This document shows positions 43,201 through 50,264 of a DNA stretch of 64,000 nt, in pieces (positions within the stretch are counted from its first letter, which is position 1; the number at the start of each line of letters is the position of its first letter). A program made the position numbers and the translations under genes. The notes under the pieces were generated by a model that was not told where the DNA came from, searched no databases, and saw only the letters and a program-made list of their open reading frames with translations. The stretch comes from Porphyromonadaceae bacterium (lineage in GTDB: Bacteria; Bacteroidota; Bacteroidia; Bacteroidales; UBA12481): NCBI GenBank assembly GCA_007280905.1, contig QYQM01000039.1, forward strand, positions 1-64,000, in the 5' to 3' direction.

Positions 43201-43232
43201 TTTACAACACAGGTATAAGTGTGAAATTTTAA
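40203..43232 (+). CDS. SusC/RagA-type TonB-dependent transporter 2
   Basis: 1009 residues. It has the same domain order as SusC 1: signal peptide, carboxypeptidase-D-like domain (TGIVNDTGGKPVPDVNVSVL), plug (IVGRTTGLTVIKSTGDEPGY, VLKDAAATVQYGIRGANGVI) and barrel ending in IMRVYNTGISVKF. The usual EVVVVGYG segment is altered to KIIDVSYGTRTQSELTHAIS, so the TonB-contact stretch differs from that of SusC 1. Sequence identity to SusC 1 is modest, so the pair is not a recent duplicate and may take a different fragment of the same glycan. It lies 29 bases after SusD 1 in the same operon. Confidence 0.95.
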   Translation: MRRMIPYMKLFCFLLFIALAGLNPLPAQEISGKTITGIVNDTGGKPVPDVNVSVLDEFVQTFTDQEGRFSIVVSAGKTLYFSKQGYTAVKINLLSGSDRLVVTLEPADKEKIIDVSYGTRTQSELTHAISSISAGSLEKTPVPNLSNAIVGRTTGLTVIKSTGDEPGYDNSAIYVRGIGTFNSYVSPLILVDNVERNFAQFDPMEIESFSVLKDAAATVQYGIRGANGVINVKTKRGFTGKSEINFIAQTGFQAPSTLPEYLGSAEYVTLYNKALRNDGLPLPVDSKFDPSMYYGTGDPFRYPDVDWYGDFLKPAAPQSQYKLSLRGGTTAIRYFVFMGATSQDGIYKLTDVNPQYNTNPKYSRYNLRSNVDVDVTKTLQVFVDLAARVENRHVPNSSAASIFSTLSQLPPNAMPVNNRDSSIAGTSVYRNNPLGMISKTGYRDNYQRIMLGNVGATQKLDFLLKGLSANLMVGLDGTNYYSLGRSQTYAVYQEYTSGDSTEYLKYGDNSDISINTEKFDDGFAYMLTTLGGLSYSLNTGASSLSADLNYMQSKYFQNGDNLAYSNQGISGRATYGFRKKYFTEFGFAYNGSEDFRKGNRFGFFPAVSAAWIVSNESFLQGNSTISFLKVRGSYGKVGNGKLGLERFPFEQKYYSGGGYIFGSGFGNTDGSYEGRIPNPNIRWEESLNANIGIDLEMKNILNFSIDFFNNYRDNIITTSTNITPGIIGQLLPYENNGTVVNRGFEAMISHNHQKKNWGYSIQGNVSYACNKILSMQEVSGLPDYQYKQGKSASAIWGLEAIGFFRDEEDIANSPYQSFEAVQPGDVKFKDQNNDNIIDNQDQIVIGDQIPQWNFGLLGAVNYKGFDLHFVLSGILGRTVLLTNNSVWVLQNNSKVTDIAYNAWEKGVNEDNATYPRLTTLNNKNNYNNSTLWARSGNYLKVTNLEIGYSLPGKWLTKINVKEVRLFLNTYNLMSFDSISEYHLDAEVPDAGVSGYPIMRVYNTGISVKF

Positions 43233-43245
43233 TCTTAATTCAGAA

Positions 43246-44874
43246 ATGGATATGAAAAGGATCGTCTACTTGATATCGTTGGGGTTGTCGTCGCTGGTTT
43301 TAAATTCATGCGAGGATTTTCTGGATAAGGAAGTTGATATCAATTTAACCGAGGACAAGATTTTTTCAGATGTGCATTATGCCCCTGGATTCCTCAATAA
43401 TATCTATAATGACCTGCTTACAGGATTCAACCGTTACGACGGGGCTATGCTTGCTTGCGGATGCGATGAAGCAAAAAACTCTTACTCCGGTTCTCTGGTC
43501 CAGATATTTAACAATGGAGCTGTAAATTCATCCCTTAATCCGGATGAAATATGGGACAAGATGTATGGAGGGATCCGTAAGACGAATATTTTCCTCGAAA
43601 AACTGAACACCACTATTAAAGAGACAAACAGTATACCAGAAAAGGACCGGCCACGAATGAAAGGCGAGGCATTTTTCCTCAGGGCCATGTTCCATTTTGA
43701 ACTCGTAAAACGTTATGGAAGGATTCCTTATGTGGATAAAGTGTTAACGGTTGAGAATGCCGGTAATGTGCCACAAATAACCTTTGATGAAATGGTTGAG
43801 CGCATTGTTAATGACTGTGATACTTCATTTGTCTATTTATCCGAATCAAATGACGATGCAAATAAAGGCAGAGCGGTTAAAGCTTCGGCAATGGCGTTGA
43901 AATCACGAATTTTGCTTTATGCGGCAAGTCCCTTAAATAATACCGGTAACGACCTGTCGAAGTGGGACAGGGCGGCGCAGGCTGCCTTACTCCTGTTAAA
44001 TATGCGGGGAGCTACAATCGGCCTGGAATCGAAATATGAGTATGTATTCAATACACCGTTTTCAAAGGAAGTCCTTCTTGCCACACAACCCGTAAATACA
44101 AATGAGTTTGAGAAAGCAAATTTCCCGTTGAGTTATGGCGGAACGGGACTGACAAATCCTACACAGAACCTGGTGGATGCCTTTGATACAAAATGGGGAA
44201 AACCAATTACAGAAGATTTAAACTATAATTCCTCCAAACCCTATGAAAACCGGGATGACCGATTCTACTCAGTAATTCTGTATAATGGAGCCGTTTTCAA
44301 ATCCCGCCAGGTCGAAACTTACATCGGTGGGAAAGATGGGCTTCTGTCAGCTTCTACTGCAACGAAAACAGGCTATTACCTGAAGAAATTTGTCGATTCT
44401 TCGGTTGATCTGGATAAAGGGACCACCGTAAGGAAGCCGTGGATCATTTTCCGTTTCGCTGAAGCATATCTCAACTATGCAGAAGCCTTAAATGAGGCAG
44501 CCGGACCAGTACAGCAGGTTTATGATGCAGTGTATGAGTTACGTAAACGAAATTACGTTATTACAAGCAGAGCGCGTTATCCGGCAGGCTTGTCGCAAAG
44601 CCAGATGCGTGAACGCCTTAAAAAGGAACGCCAGGTTGAATTAGCATTCGAAGAACATCGTTTCTGGGACCTTCGCCGTTGGAAGGATGCTGAAGATATA
44701 CTGAATAAACCTGCAATGGGAATGAGAATTACATTAAATCAAGCTGATACAACATTCTCATACCAGAATTTCGAGGTGGAAAACCGAATTTTCAATTCCA
44801 GGTTTTACTGGTATCCAATACCACGAAAGGAGGTTCTGAAAGGCTATGTGAAACAGAATCCGGGTTGGGAGTAA
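43246..44874 (+). CDS. SusD-like glycan-binding lipoprotein 2
   Basis: 542 residues. Lipobox LVLNSC then EDFLDKEVDI. SusD features: IRKTNIFLEKLN, MKGEAFFLRAMFHFELVKRY, ALKSRILLYAASPLNNTGND, FRFAEAYLNYAEALNEAAGP, RERLKKERQVELAFEEHRFW and the closing YWYPIPRKEVLKGYVKQNPG. It partners SusC 2, from which it is separated by 13 bases. The initial Met could be 43246 (MDMKR) or the Met two codons later. Confidence 0.95.
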   Translation: MDMKRIVYLISLGLSSLVLNSCEDFLDKEVDINLTEDKIFSDVHYAPGFLNNIYNDLLTGFNRYDGAMLACGCDEAKNSYSGSLVQIFNNGAVNSSLNPDEIWDKMYGGIRKTNIFLEKLNTTIKETNSIPEKDRPRMKGEAFFLRAMFHFELVKRYGRIPYVDKVLTVENAGNVPQITFDEMVERIVNDCDTSFVYLSESNDDANKGRAVKASAMALKSRILLYAASPLNNTGNDLSKWDRAAQAALLLLNMRGATIGLESKYEYVFNTPFSKEVLLATQPVNTNEFEKANFPLSYGGTGLTNPTQNLVDAFDTKWGKPITEDLNYNSSKPYENRDDRFYSVILYNGAVFKSRQVETYIGGKDGLLSASTATKTGYYLKKFVDSSVDLDKGTTVRKPWIIFRFAEAYLNYAEALNEAAGPVQQVYDAVYELRKRNYVITSRARYPAGLSQSQMRERLKKERQVELAFEEHRFWDLRRWKDAEDILNKPAMGMRITLNQADTTFSYQNFEVENRIFNSRFYWYPIPRKEVLKGYVKQNPGWE

Positions 44875-44904
44875 ATCTTTAAAATATCTAATACGAAAAG
44901 AATT

Positions 44905-45348
44905 ATGAAAATTGCATGGATAGTTGTTTCATTGTCGGTCTTGCTTTTAACGGCTTGTGAATCAACCGAAGATGTTTTAAACAGCATCGACCATACGGTT
45001 CCCTCGGTGCAGTTCAACCCGGACACCCTTGAAGTTACAGCGGGTGAAAATGTAACACTTAATGCCGTTGTTGAAGATGAATCAGGACTTCAACGAATCG
45101 AATTCACCTATGGTGACTGGAGAATAAATGAAATAATTGACCTTAGCGATGATTCTAACACTGTTACATACCCGTTTTCACTTGATATTAAAGTTCCAGC
45201 AGATGCATTAAAGGAATGGGAAGAAAATTCTTACTTCAACGATGGATCTTCAATAAAAATCATTCAGCAGTATCATAAACTGGCTCTCAGTGCATGGGAC
45301 AAAAACAAAAACCTTAATACAAGTTATTGTTATGTAAAAGTGAAATAA
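44905..45348 (+). CDS. Small Ig-like surface lipoprotein, candidate glycan-binding protein
   Basis: 147 residues, no named family. Lipobox LLLTAC then ESTEDVLNS. VPSVQFNPDTLEVTAGENVT followed by LNAVVEDESGLQRIEFTYGD reads as one Ig/PKD-like beta-sandwich. A second part has aromatic residues (WEENSYFNDGS, YHKLALSAWDKN). It is the last gene of the SusCD operon, 30 bases after SusD 2. Position and lipoprotein nature fit the 'SusE/surface glycan-binding protein' slot, although it is much shorter than usual, with room for only one or two domains. Surface exposure is inferred, not shown. Confidence 0.6.
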   Translation: MKIAWIVVSLSVLLLTACESTEDVLNSIDHTVPSVQFNPDTLEVTAGENVTLNAVVEDESGLQRIEFTYGDWRINEIIDLSDDSNTVTYPFSLDIKVPADALKEWEENSYFNDGSSIKIIQQYHKLALSAWDKNKNLNTSYCYVKVK

Positions 45349-45369
45349 AAATTATACTCATCGAATTAG

Positions 45370-45442
45370 TTGTCCGACCAAGGCTCGAACTTGGACTCTT
45401 CTGAACCAAAATCAGATGTGTTGCCAATTACACCATCGGACA
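45370..45442 (-). tRNA. tRNA-Gln (anticodon TTG)
   Basis: The minus strand folds as a cloverleaf: acceptor stem TGTCCGA/TCGGACA with discriminator A, D-arm around TGGTGTAATTGGCA, anticodon arm TCTGA-TTTTGGT-TCAGA with TTG at positions 34-36, and T-arm GTTCGAG. No CCA is encoded. It reads CAA (and wobble CAG) codons. Confidence 0.95.
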
Positions 45443-45466
45443 AAGCGGCGCAAAGATAGAAAAAAA

Positions 45467-45534
45467 GTGACAAGTGACGAGTGACAAGTGACGGAAAACT
45501 CGTGACACGAAACGCGTCACGCGTCACGTGTCAC
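45467..45534. repeat. GTGAC-word repeat island overlapping the DedA stop codon
   Basis: GTGACAAGTGACGAGTGACAAGTGACG on the left and CGTCACGCGTCACGTGTCACG on the right are arranged as a long imperfect palindrome. The right arm contains the last codons and the stop of the DedA gene (..RDT-stop). Confidence 0.8.
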
Positions 45535-46153
45535 GTTTGGCTCGTTTCTTCATGACTGCTTTCACTATCAGGTAAATAACAAACAATAATCCGACTAAAA
45601 CAACTCCCCACTTTAATTCCTCGTAATACTTTTTAAGCAAATCCTGCTGCGAATAGAAAAAATATCCAAGTAGTGCAAGGATGATATTCCAGATACCTGC
45701 GCCGATGAAGGTCCATAACATGAAGGTTTGAAGCGGCATTTTGGCCAATCCGGCAGGTATTGATATGAGATGACGCACACCGGGCACCAAACGGCCGATC
45801 AGTGTGGAAGTTTTTCCGTTTTTGATAAAGAAATTCTCGGCTTTTTCCACCTTCTCCCTCGTTATAAATATCATATGAGCCCATTTTGTATCAGCAAGGG
45901 CATAAACAATTTTCCGGCCCAGGGTGAATGATATTACATAATTGATGAGCGAACCAGTTAATGCACCTGCGGTTCCCGACAGAATCACCAGGAAGATATT
46001 TAAATCACCTTTAGCGGCAAGATAGGCGGCAGGTGGGATCACCAATTCAGAAGGCATTGGTAAAACTGTACTCTCAATCATCATCAGCAAGAATATCGTC
46101 AGGTAGCTGGTATTCTGCATGTACCAATCAATCACTTGTTGGATGAATTCCAT
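45524..46153 (-). CDS. DedA-family inner-membrane protein
   Basis: 209 residues with about five hydrophobic segments. DedA/SNARE-associated family signatures: FLLMMIESTVLPMPSELVIP with the conserved E...P.P.E region, GRKIVYALADTKWAHM, and FFIKNGKTSTLIGRLVPGVR followed by HLISIPAGLAKMPLQTFMLW. Members flip or recycle polyprenyl-phosphate or phospholipids and help maintain membrane potential. All core motifs are intact. The last residues (KRDT) and the stop codon are encoded by the GTGAC repeat island, so the native C-terminus may have been replaced. It stands alone between a tRNA and another repeat island. Confidence 0.9.
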   Translation of the reverse strand: MEFIQQVIDWYMQNTSYLTIFLLMMIESTVLPMPSELVIPPAAYLAAKGDLNIFLVILSGTAGALTGSLINYVISFTLGRKIVYALADTKWAHMIFITREKVEKAENFFIKNGKTSTLIGRLVPGVRHLISIPAGLAKMPLQTFMLWTFIGAGIWNIILALLGYFFYSQQDLLKKYYEELKWGVVLVGLLFVIYLIVKAVMKKRAKRDT

Positions 46154-46198
46154 TTAAACCCAGTTATTTTCGGTAAAACTAGTGAAAATCAGTAAGCG

Positions 46199-46263
46199 GT
46201 GATGGTTATCAGTTGTCGGTTATCGGTTATCGCAGTCAACTGACAACTGACAACTGACAACCG
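46199..46263. repeat. TTATCGGTTGTCGG / CAACTGACAACTGA word-repeat island
   Basis: GTTGTCGGTTATCGGTTATCG is followed by GTCAACTGACAACTGACAACTGACAACCG, giving words in both orientations and hence an imperfect palindrome. The same words as at 971 and 2343. It lies upstream of DedA, downstream of the T9SS gene. Confidence 0.75.
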
Positions 46264-46274
46264 TTTTCGGTAAA

Positions 46275-46307
46275 TAAAAAAAGGCCGCCCCGAGGGGCAG
46301 CCCTTTT
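46275..46307 (-). terminator. Intrinsic terminator of the T9SS gene 46324-48237
   Basis: On the minus strand AAAGGGCTGCCCC-TCG-GGGCGGCC pairs with one bulged G, followed by TTTTTTT. It starts about 17 bases after the stop codon at 46324. Confidence 0.85.
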
Positions 46308-46323
46308 CTGAAAAGACACTCTA

Positions 46324-48237
46324 TTATTCAACAATCACCATTTGCTTGGTTTGAACAAAACTACCTGCCTTCAGGGTATAGAAATAAACTCCTGGATCCA
46401 GATTATTGGTTTCCAGGGTAAAAGTATGTTTACCTGCAGGCATCATACCTTTATTAACTTCCATAACCTTGCGGCCGGTAAGATCCATTACTTCAAATGA
46501 TACTTCCGATCCGTTGGTGAGCTCATAGGCAATTTCCGTACTGCGGCTGAATGGGTTGGGGAAGTTCTGCCCCAGGTTGGCAAGTGCCGGGTTCAGATCA
46601 ACTCCGTCAATGCGGTTCCCATGATCGTTCAGGTTCAGGCGGCACATCACGTTTCGTTTTCCGAAATAGTCACCAACACCCGTTCTAATACTACCGTCAT
46701 AGATAGCAACTGACGCAGATTCGGTAAGTGTAACCGAGTTGTCGGTTCCGATTTCCAACCCTTGATTTCTGCGAAGCAGATACTCCGCATTCGTATTATC
46801 GAATTGGATACCGGCATAAACGAGGTCTCCCTTTTTCAAAAATTCAGATTCACCGTCCTTTTCCAATGGCATGGTAACCCAGGTATTAAAGTCAGCTGAA
46901 TCCAGTTGAATCATTTCGGTGGTCAGGAGTTCAAACGGTGTTTCATCTTCCTGTCCGATCGGAACAAAAAACATTGTGAACCGGTAATTGAGATACTGAT
47001 CGGCTTTACCGCCCGTGATAAAGGTGGAAATAGAACTTACTTCACAGTCATTAAAAATCGGGAAAATAGAACCTATAAAATGATTAAGATTTTCCGTGGC
47101 TGGAGTATTGTATGCTTCTTTACTCATTGACCAGCTCAAATTATTGATATTACCCGAACGGGAATAAACACTGTCGGTGACATTAAAGAAAACCTCACGT
47201 TTATTATCATCTGGCAGGTCATCAGCTTCTTTAGCCTTGAATTCCCAGCCAATTTTGTAATGGCCGTAATCAACCGGAGAATATTTATCAGCGATATCTG
47301 CCGTATCTACTGTTAAGATGGAGACATCTACCGGCGCTGACATCTTGTGGAAGACACTGCTACCGTTTTTAGTAACATCAACATCCAGGTAAACACTTTC
47401 CTGATCATATTCACCAAAGTTTAACGTACTCGATTGAAAATTCAAAAAGCCTCCGGTGCCATCCAACTGGGATTTAGGAATGTTGTGAATCCAGGCCATA
47501 GCGGTGTTTGCATTACCATCGTCCCACTCCATTTTTACATAGTTCATCTTTAAATCGTTGTTATAAGCTTCTGACAACTTGAAATCATCAAATGCCCAAT
47601 AATAGAGGCGGGTATCAATCCAGTGCAACCTCATCTTAACGTTTGGCATCCCGGCTGCCACATCTGTAATATTGGCCTGGAAAAGTGCCGGTTCTCCTTT
47701 AGGTTTATCCATCGGGCGGTCTTTATGACCGGCACCAAAGGCAGTACTGTAAGTAGCTGAGTGAACCCAATCGTCGACGGATATTTCGAGCCACATATGG
47801 GCAACACTATAGGCCATGAAATGAGTTTCAAAACTGACCACAACCGTTGAGTGCTGACTGCAGTCAAAAGTCGGGAAGCCAACTGAGTTATCAACACCTA
47901 TGTCAAGCATCACCCCCGTCATATAGTTGTACGCCTCAATGAAGTTCGCAATGCACCCGTTGTCCTTGGTAGTGGAATTCAGCGGAGGATCCTGTGTGTA
48001 CAGGCTGACAAAGCCGAGCCCTGCCGGCCACCAGACAAAGTTAAACCCGGTATCCGTCGGATCGAGAAAATAGTAGCCGGTAGCAGCGGTCCAGCCTTTG
48101 TCATCTGCAGGGTTCTCCCAACCGAAAGTCTCAGAATAGAAAACCTGCCCGTTGCCCTTGGTGCCAGGGGTCTGAGCTTGTGCCGAAGCTGCTGCAAACA
48201 GCCCGGCAAGTGCAAGAAGAAGTGTAAATTTTCTCAT
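46324..48237 (-). CDS. T9SS-exported protein, paralogue of 6698-8623
   Basis: 637 residues, signal peptide to ASAQAQ. It is co-linear with the 641-residue product of 6698-8623: both begin TPG.KGNGQVFY.ETFGWENP, share the DDWVHSA, PNV..R..W....LY.W..DDFKLSEA, NFGEYDQE, VFFNVTDSVYS, PLEKDGESEFLK.GD.VYA and NDH.N..DGVDL landmarks, and end with a T9SS sorting domain (GQNFPNPFSRSTEIAYELTN, VMDLTGRKVMEVNKGM, GVYFYTLKAGSFVQTKQMVI). The N-terminal region looks like a beta-sandwich of the choice-of-anchor type. No catalytic motif. It has its own promoter and terminator, so it is a single-gene unit. Function unknown; probably a surface or released structural or adhesive protein. Confidence 0.75.
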   Translation of the reverse strand: MRKFTLLLALAGLFAAASAQAQTPGTKGNGQVFYSETFGWENPADDKGWTAATGYYFLDPTDTGFNFVWWPAGLGFVSLYTQDPPLNSTTKDNGCIANFIEAYNYMTGVMLDIGVDNSVGFPTFDCSQHSTVVVSFETHFMAYSVAHMWLEISVDDWVHSATYSTAFGAGHKDRPMDKPKGEPALFQANITDVAAGMPNVKMRLHWIDTRLYYWAFDDFKLSEAYNNDLKMNYVKMEWDDGNANTAMAWIHNIPKSQLDGTGGFLNFQSSTLNFGEYDQESVYLDVDVTKNGSSVFHKMSAPVDVSILTVDTADIADKYSPVDYGHYKIGWEFKAKEADDLPDDNKREVFFNVTDSVYSRSGNINNLSWSMSKEAYNTPATENLNHFIGSIFPIFNDCEVSSISTFITGGKADQYLNYRFTMFFVPIGQEDETPFELLTTEMIQLDSADFNTWVTMPLEKDGESEFLKKGDLVYAGIQFDNTNAEYLLRRNQGLEIGTDNSVTLTESASVAIYDGSIRTGVGDYFGKRNVMCRLNLNDHGNRIDGVDLNPALANLGQNFPNPFSRSTEIAYELTNGSEVSFEVMDLTGRKVMEVNKGMMPAGKHTFTLETNNLDPGVYFYTLKAGSFVQTKQMVIVE

Positions 48238-48278
48238 AAGCGTTCCCTCTTTCGTTAAATAATGTTATAATTTCCCGA

Positions 48279-48309
48279 TAAATATAAACCCCAAAATCAT
48301 CTTTCCAAA
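48279..48309 (-). promoter_or_regulatory. Bacteroidota promoter for the T9SS gene 46324-48237
   Basis: On the minus strand: TTTG (48309-48306), a 19-base spacer, then TATATTTA (48286-48279). The spacing fits the -33/-7 rule. A purine-rich AAAGAGGGAACG precedes the start codon at 48237. Confidence 0.65.
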
Positions 48310-48390
48310 GAAAATTCTCACTTATTGTTAAAAATAACCCAAATACTGTGAATCTGCGCACATTTAACTGTTCATTACAAAAATTGCATC

Positions 48391-48419
48391 TATCTTGAAG
48401 TGTTAAATCAACACTTCAA
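48391..48419 (+). promoter_or_regulatory. -7-like box and perfect palindrome before 48422
   Basis: TATCTTGA (48391-48398) overlaps a perfect inverted repeat TTGAAGTGTT-AAATC-AACACTTCAA (48395-48419) that ends two bases before the start codon. The core AAGTGT-TAAATCA-ACACTT matches the site before the Nudix regulator at 55045-55063. Candidate operator, or a hairpin occluding translation. Confidence 0.55.
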
Positions 48420-48421
48420 AA

Positions 48422-50257
48422 ATGAAAAAATGGCATTTGCTTGCATTTATCCTGCTTGTGACCTTTTTGGTTTTTTCGCCTGTACTGAAAAGCGACTTCG
48501 TAAACTGGGATGATGATGTAAACGTTACGATAAATCCAAACGTTAAAAAACTTAATACTGGCAGCATTATAGACATGTTCACCCATACGGTGGTTGGTGG
48601 CTATACGCCGCTGACTACCCTCAGTTTTGCCGTTGAAAACCACTTCTTCGGAATGAAGCCCGGAGTTTTTCATTTCAATAACCTCCTTCTGCATTTGCTG
48701 TGTACTATGCTGGTTTTTGTTTTAATGAGGAAACTGGAAACAAACCTGTTTGTCTCTTTTGTGGTAACGTTCCTTTTTGGAATTCATCCCATGCGGGTAG
48801 AGTCGGTGGCTTGGATAACCGAACGGAAAGACGTACTGTACAGTTTTTTTTACCTCCTTTCCCTGATTTCTTACATTACTTTTTATAAAAGTAAGAGACT
48901 GATTTTTTATTTTTTAGCGTTATTAGCCTTCATTTTTGCTCTGCTGTCAAAAATTCAGGCAGTTTCGTTACCCCTGATCTTATTGCTTATAGATTACTTC
49001 TTCGAGAAAAAGTTCCAGTTCAAACACGTTTTGGATAAAATCCCTTTTTTCATTTTATCATTGGTAACAGGGTTGACTGGCATCTATTTTCTTGGGCACG
49101 AAGGAACCCTGGAAACAAGCACTGTTCTTCCTTTTATCCAGCGAATTTTTATTGGCACCTATTCCTTCTGCGTGTATCTCATAAAATCTGTGTTGCCTTA
49201 CCAATTGTCGGCCATTTACCCTAATCCGGTGAAGCTATCTTTACTTTATTATGCAAGTGCACTGCTGGTTATTCTTTTAGCACTTCTTATTTATAAATCA
49301 GGAAAGTACCGAAAAGTTTTGATTTTTGGCTCCTTGTTTTTTTTGTTTAATGTAATGTTTATGCTTCAGATTGTTGGCGCCGGACAAGCTTTCATTGCTG
49401 ACAGATTTACTTATATTGCTTACATCGGTTTGTTTTTTCTGATAGCCTGGGCCCTAAACTTTCTTTTTATCAGTAAATGGAAAACTTATGTCATTTTTTT
49501 GGGAGTGATTTATCTGGCTGTTTTGGCAACAGCAACCTGGAACAGAACACAGGTATGGAAAAATACGGAGACACTTTTTTCTGATGTGATTCGAAAGTAT
49601 CCAAAATTTGCAATTGCCTTTAATAATCTCGGGTTATATTACCGCGAGCAAAATCAGTATGAGAAGGCAATGGCAGCTTATGGAAAGTCGATTGAGATAA
49701 ACCCTGAGGGATACCTTAGTTACAGTAACCGGGGTGAAACCTATTTCGACCGGGGAGAAATTGACAAAGCCTTGGAGGATATGAATATGGCCATTAAGCT
49801 AAAGCCGGATTACAGCAAAGCATGGAGTAACCGGGGCGCAGTTTTTGGATCCAAGAAGGAGTTTGCCCTTGCCCTAAAAGACCTCGACAAAGCTATAGCC
49901 TTGGATGCTAAGAATCTGAAAGCCTACACCAACCGTTCATTGGTATATTATTCTCTGGGTAACTTTGAAAAAGCAAGCCAGGATGTTACTTCCTATTTGC
50001 AAATCAAACGCGACGATGCGGATATTTTAAATTTGCGTGGTTTATGTTTCAGCCGATTGAATAAAAACCAGGAAGCACTCGCCGATTTCAATAAGTCCAT
50101 CCAGCTTAATCCAAAGGCGGGAGCATTTTTTCAAAACCGGTCTTCTCTATTATACAAGATGGGGGATACCAAAGGGGCCTTAATAGACATCCTAAAAGCT
50201 CAGGAGCTTGGTGTTCAAGTAAATCCGGGTTATTTGCAGATGTTGAAAACCAAGTGA
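48422..50257 (+). CDS. TMTC-like membrane glycosyltransferase with C-terminal TPR repeats
   Basis: 611 residues. The N-terminal ~370 residues hold about ten membrane segments. The first periplasmic loop begins SDFVNWDDDVNV, carrying the acidic motif of GT-C enzymes such as the O-mannosyl-type TMTC proteins; GIHPMRVESVAWITERKDVL is another TMTC-like signature. The C-terminal ~220 residues are TPR repeats (FAIAFNNLGLYYREQNQYEK, GYLSYSNRGETYFDRGEIDK, SKAWSNRGAVFGSKKEFALA and more). Such proteins are thought to transfer a sugar from polyprenyl-phosphate to exported proteins or glycans; the acceptor is unknown. A GT2 enzyme that could make polyprenyl-phosphate sugars is the convergent neighbour (50265-50978). 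Confidence 0.8.
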   Translation: MKKWHLLAFILLVTFLVFSPVLKSDFVNWDDDVNVTINPNVKKLNTGSIIDMFTHTVVGGYTPLTTLSFAVENHFFGMKPGVFHFNNLLLHLLCTMLVFVLMRKLETNLFVSFVVTFLFGIHPMRVESVAWITERKDVLYSFFYLLSLISYITFYKSKRLIFYFLALLAFIFALLSKIQAVSLPLILLLIDYFFEKKFQFKHVLDKIPFFILSLVTGLTGIYFLGHEGTLETSTVLPFIQRIFIGTYSFCVYLIKSVLPYQLSAIYPNPVKLSLLYYASALLVILLALLIYKSGKYRKVLIFGSLFFLFNVMFMLQIVGAGQAFIADRFTYIAYIGLFFLIAWALNFLFISKWKTYVIFLGVIYLAVLATATWNRTQVWKNTETLFSDVIRKYPKFAIAFNNLGLYYREQNQYEKAMAAYGKSIEINPEGYLSYSNRGETYFDRGEIDKALEDMNMAIKLKPDYSKAWSNRGAVFGSKKEFALALKDLDKAIALDAKNLKAYTNRSLVYYSLGNFEKASQDVTSYLQIKRDDADILNLRGLCFSRLNKNQEALADFNKSIQLNPKAGAFFQNRSSLLYKMGDTKGALIDILKAQELGVQVNPGYLQMLKTK

Positions 50258-50264
50258 GAATCTT

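Noticed and set aside
45467-45534. CRISPR-like array beside tRNA-Gln
   Set aside because: Units are 7-8 bases with no spacers and are arranged as a palindrome, so this is a word-repeat island.
45370-45534. tRNA-Gln as an integration site with an att repeat
   Set aside because: No integrase gene nearby and no second copy of the tRNA 3' end seen in the window.
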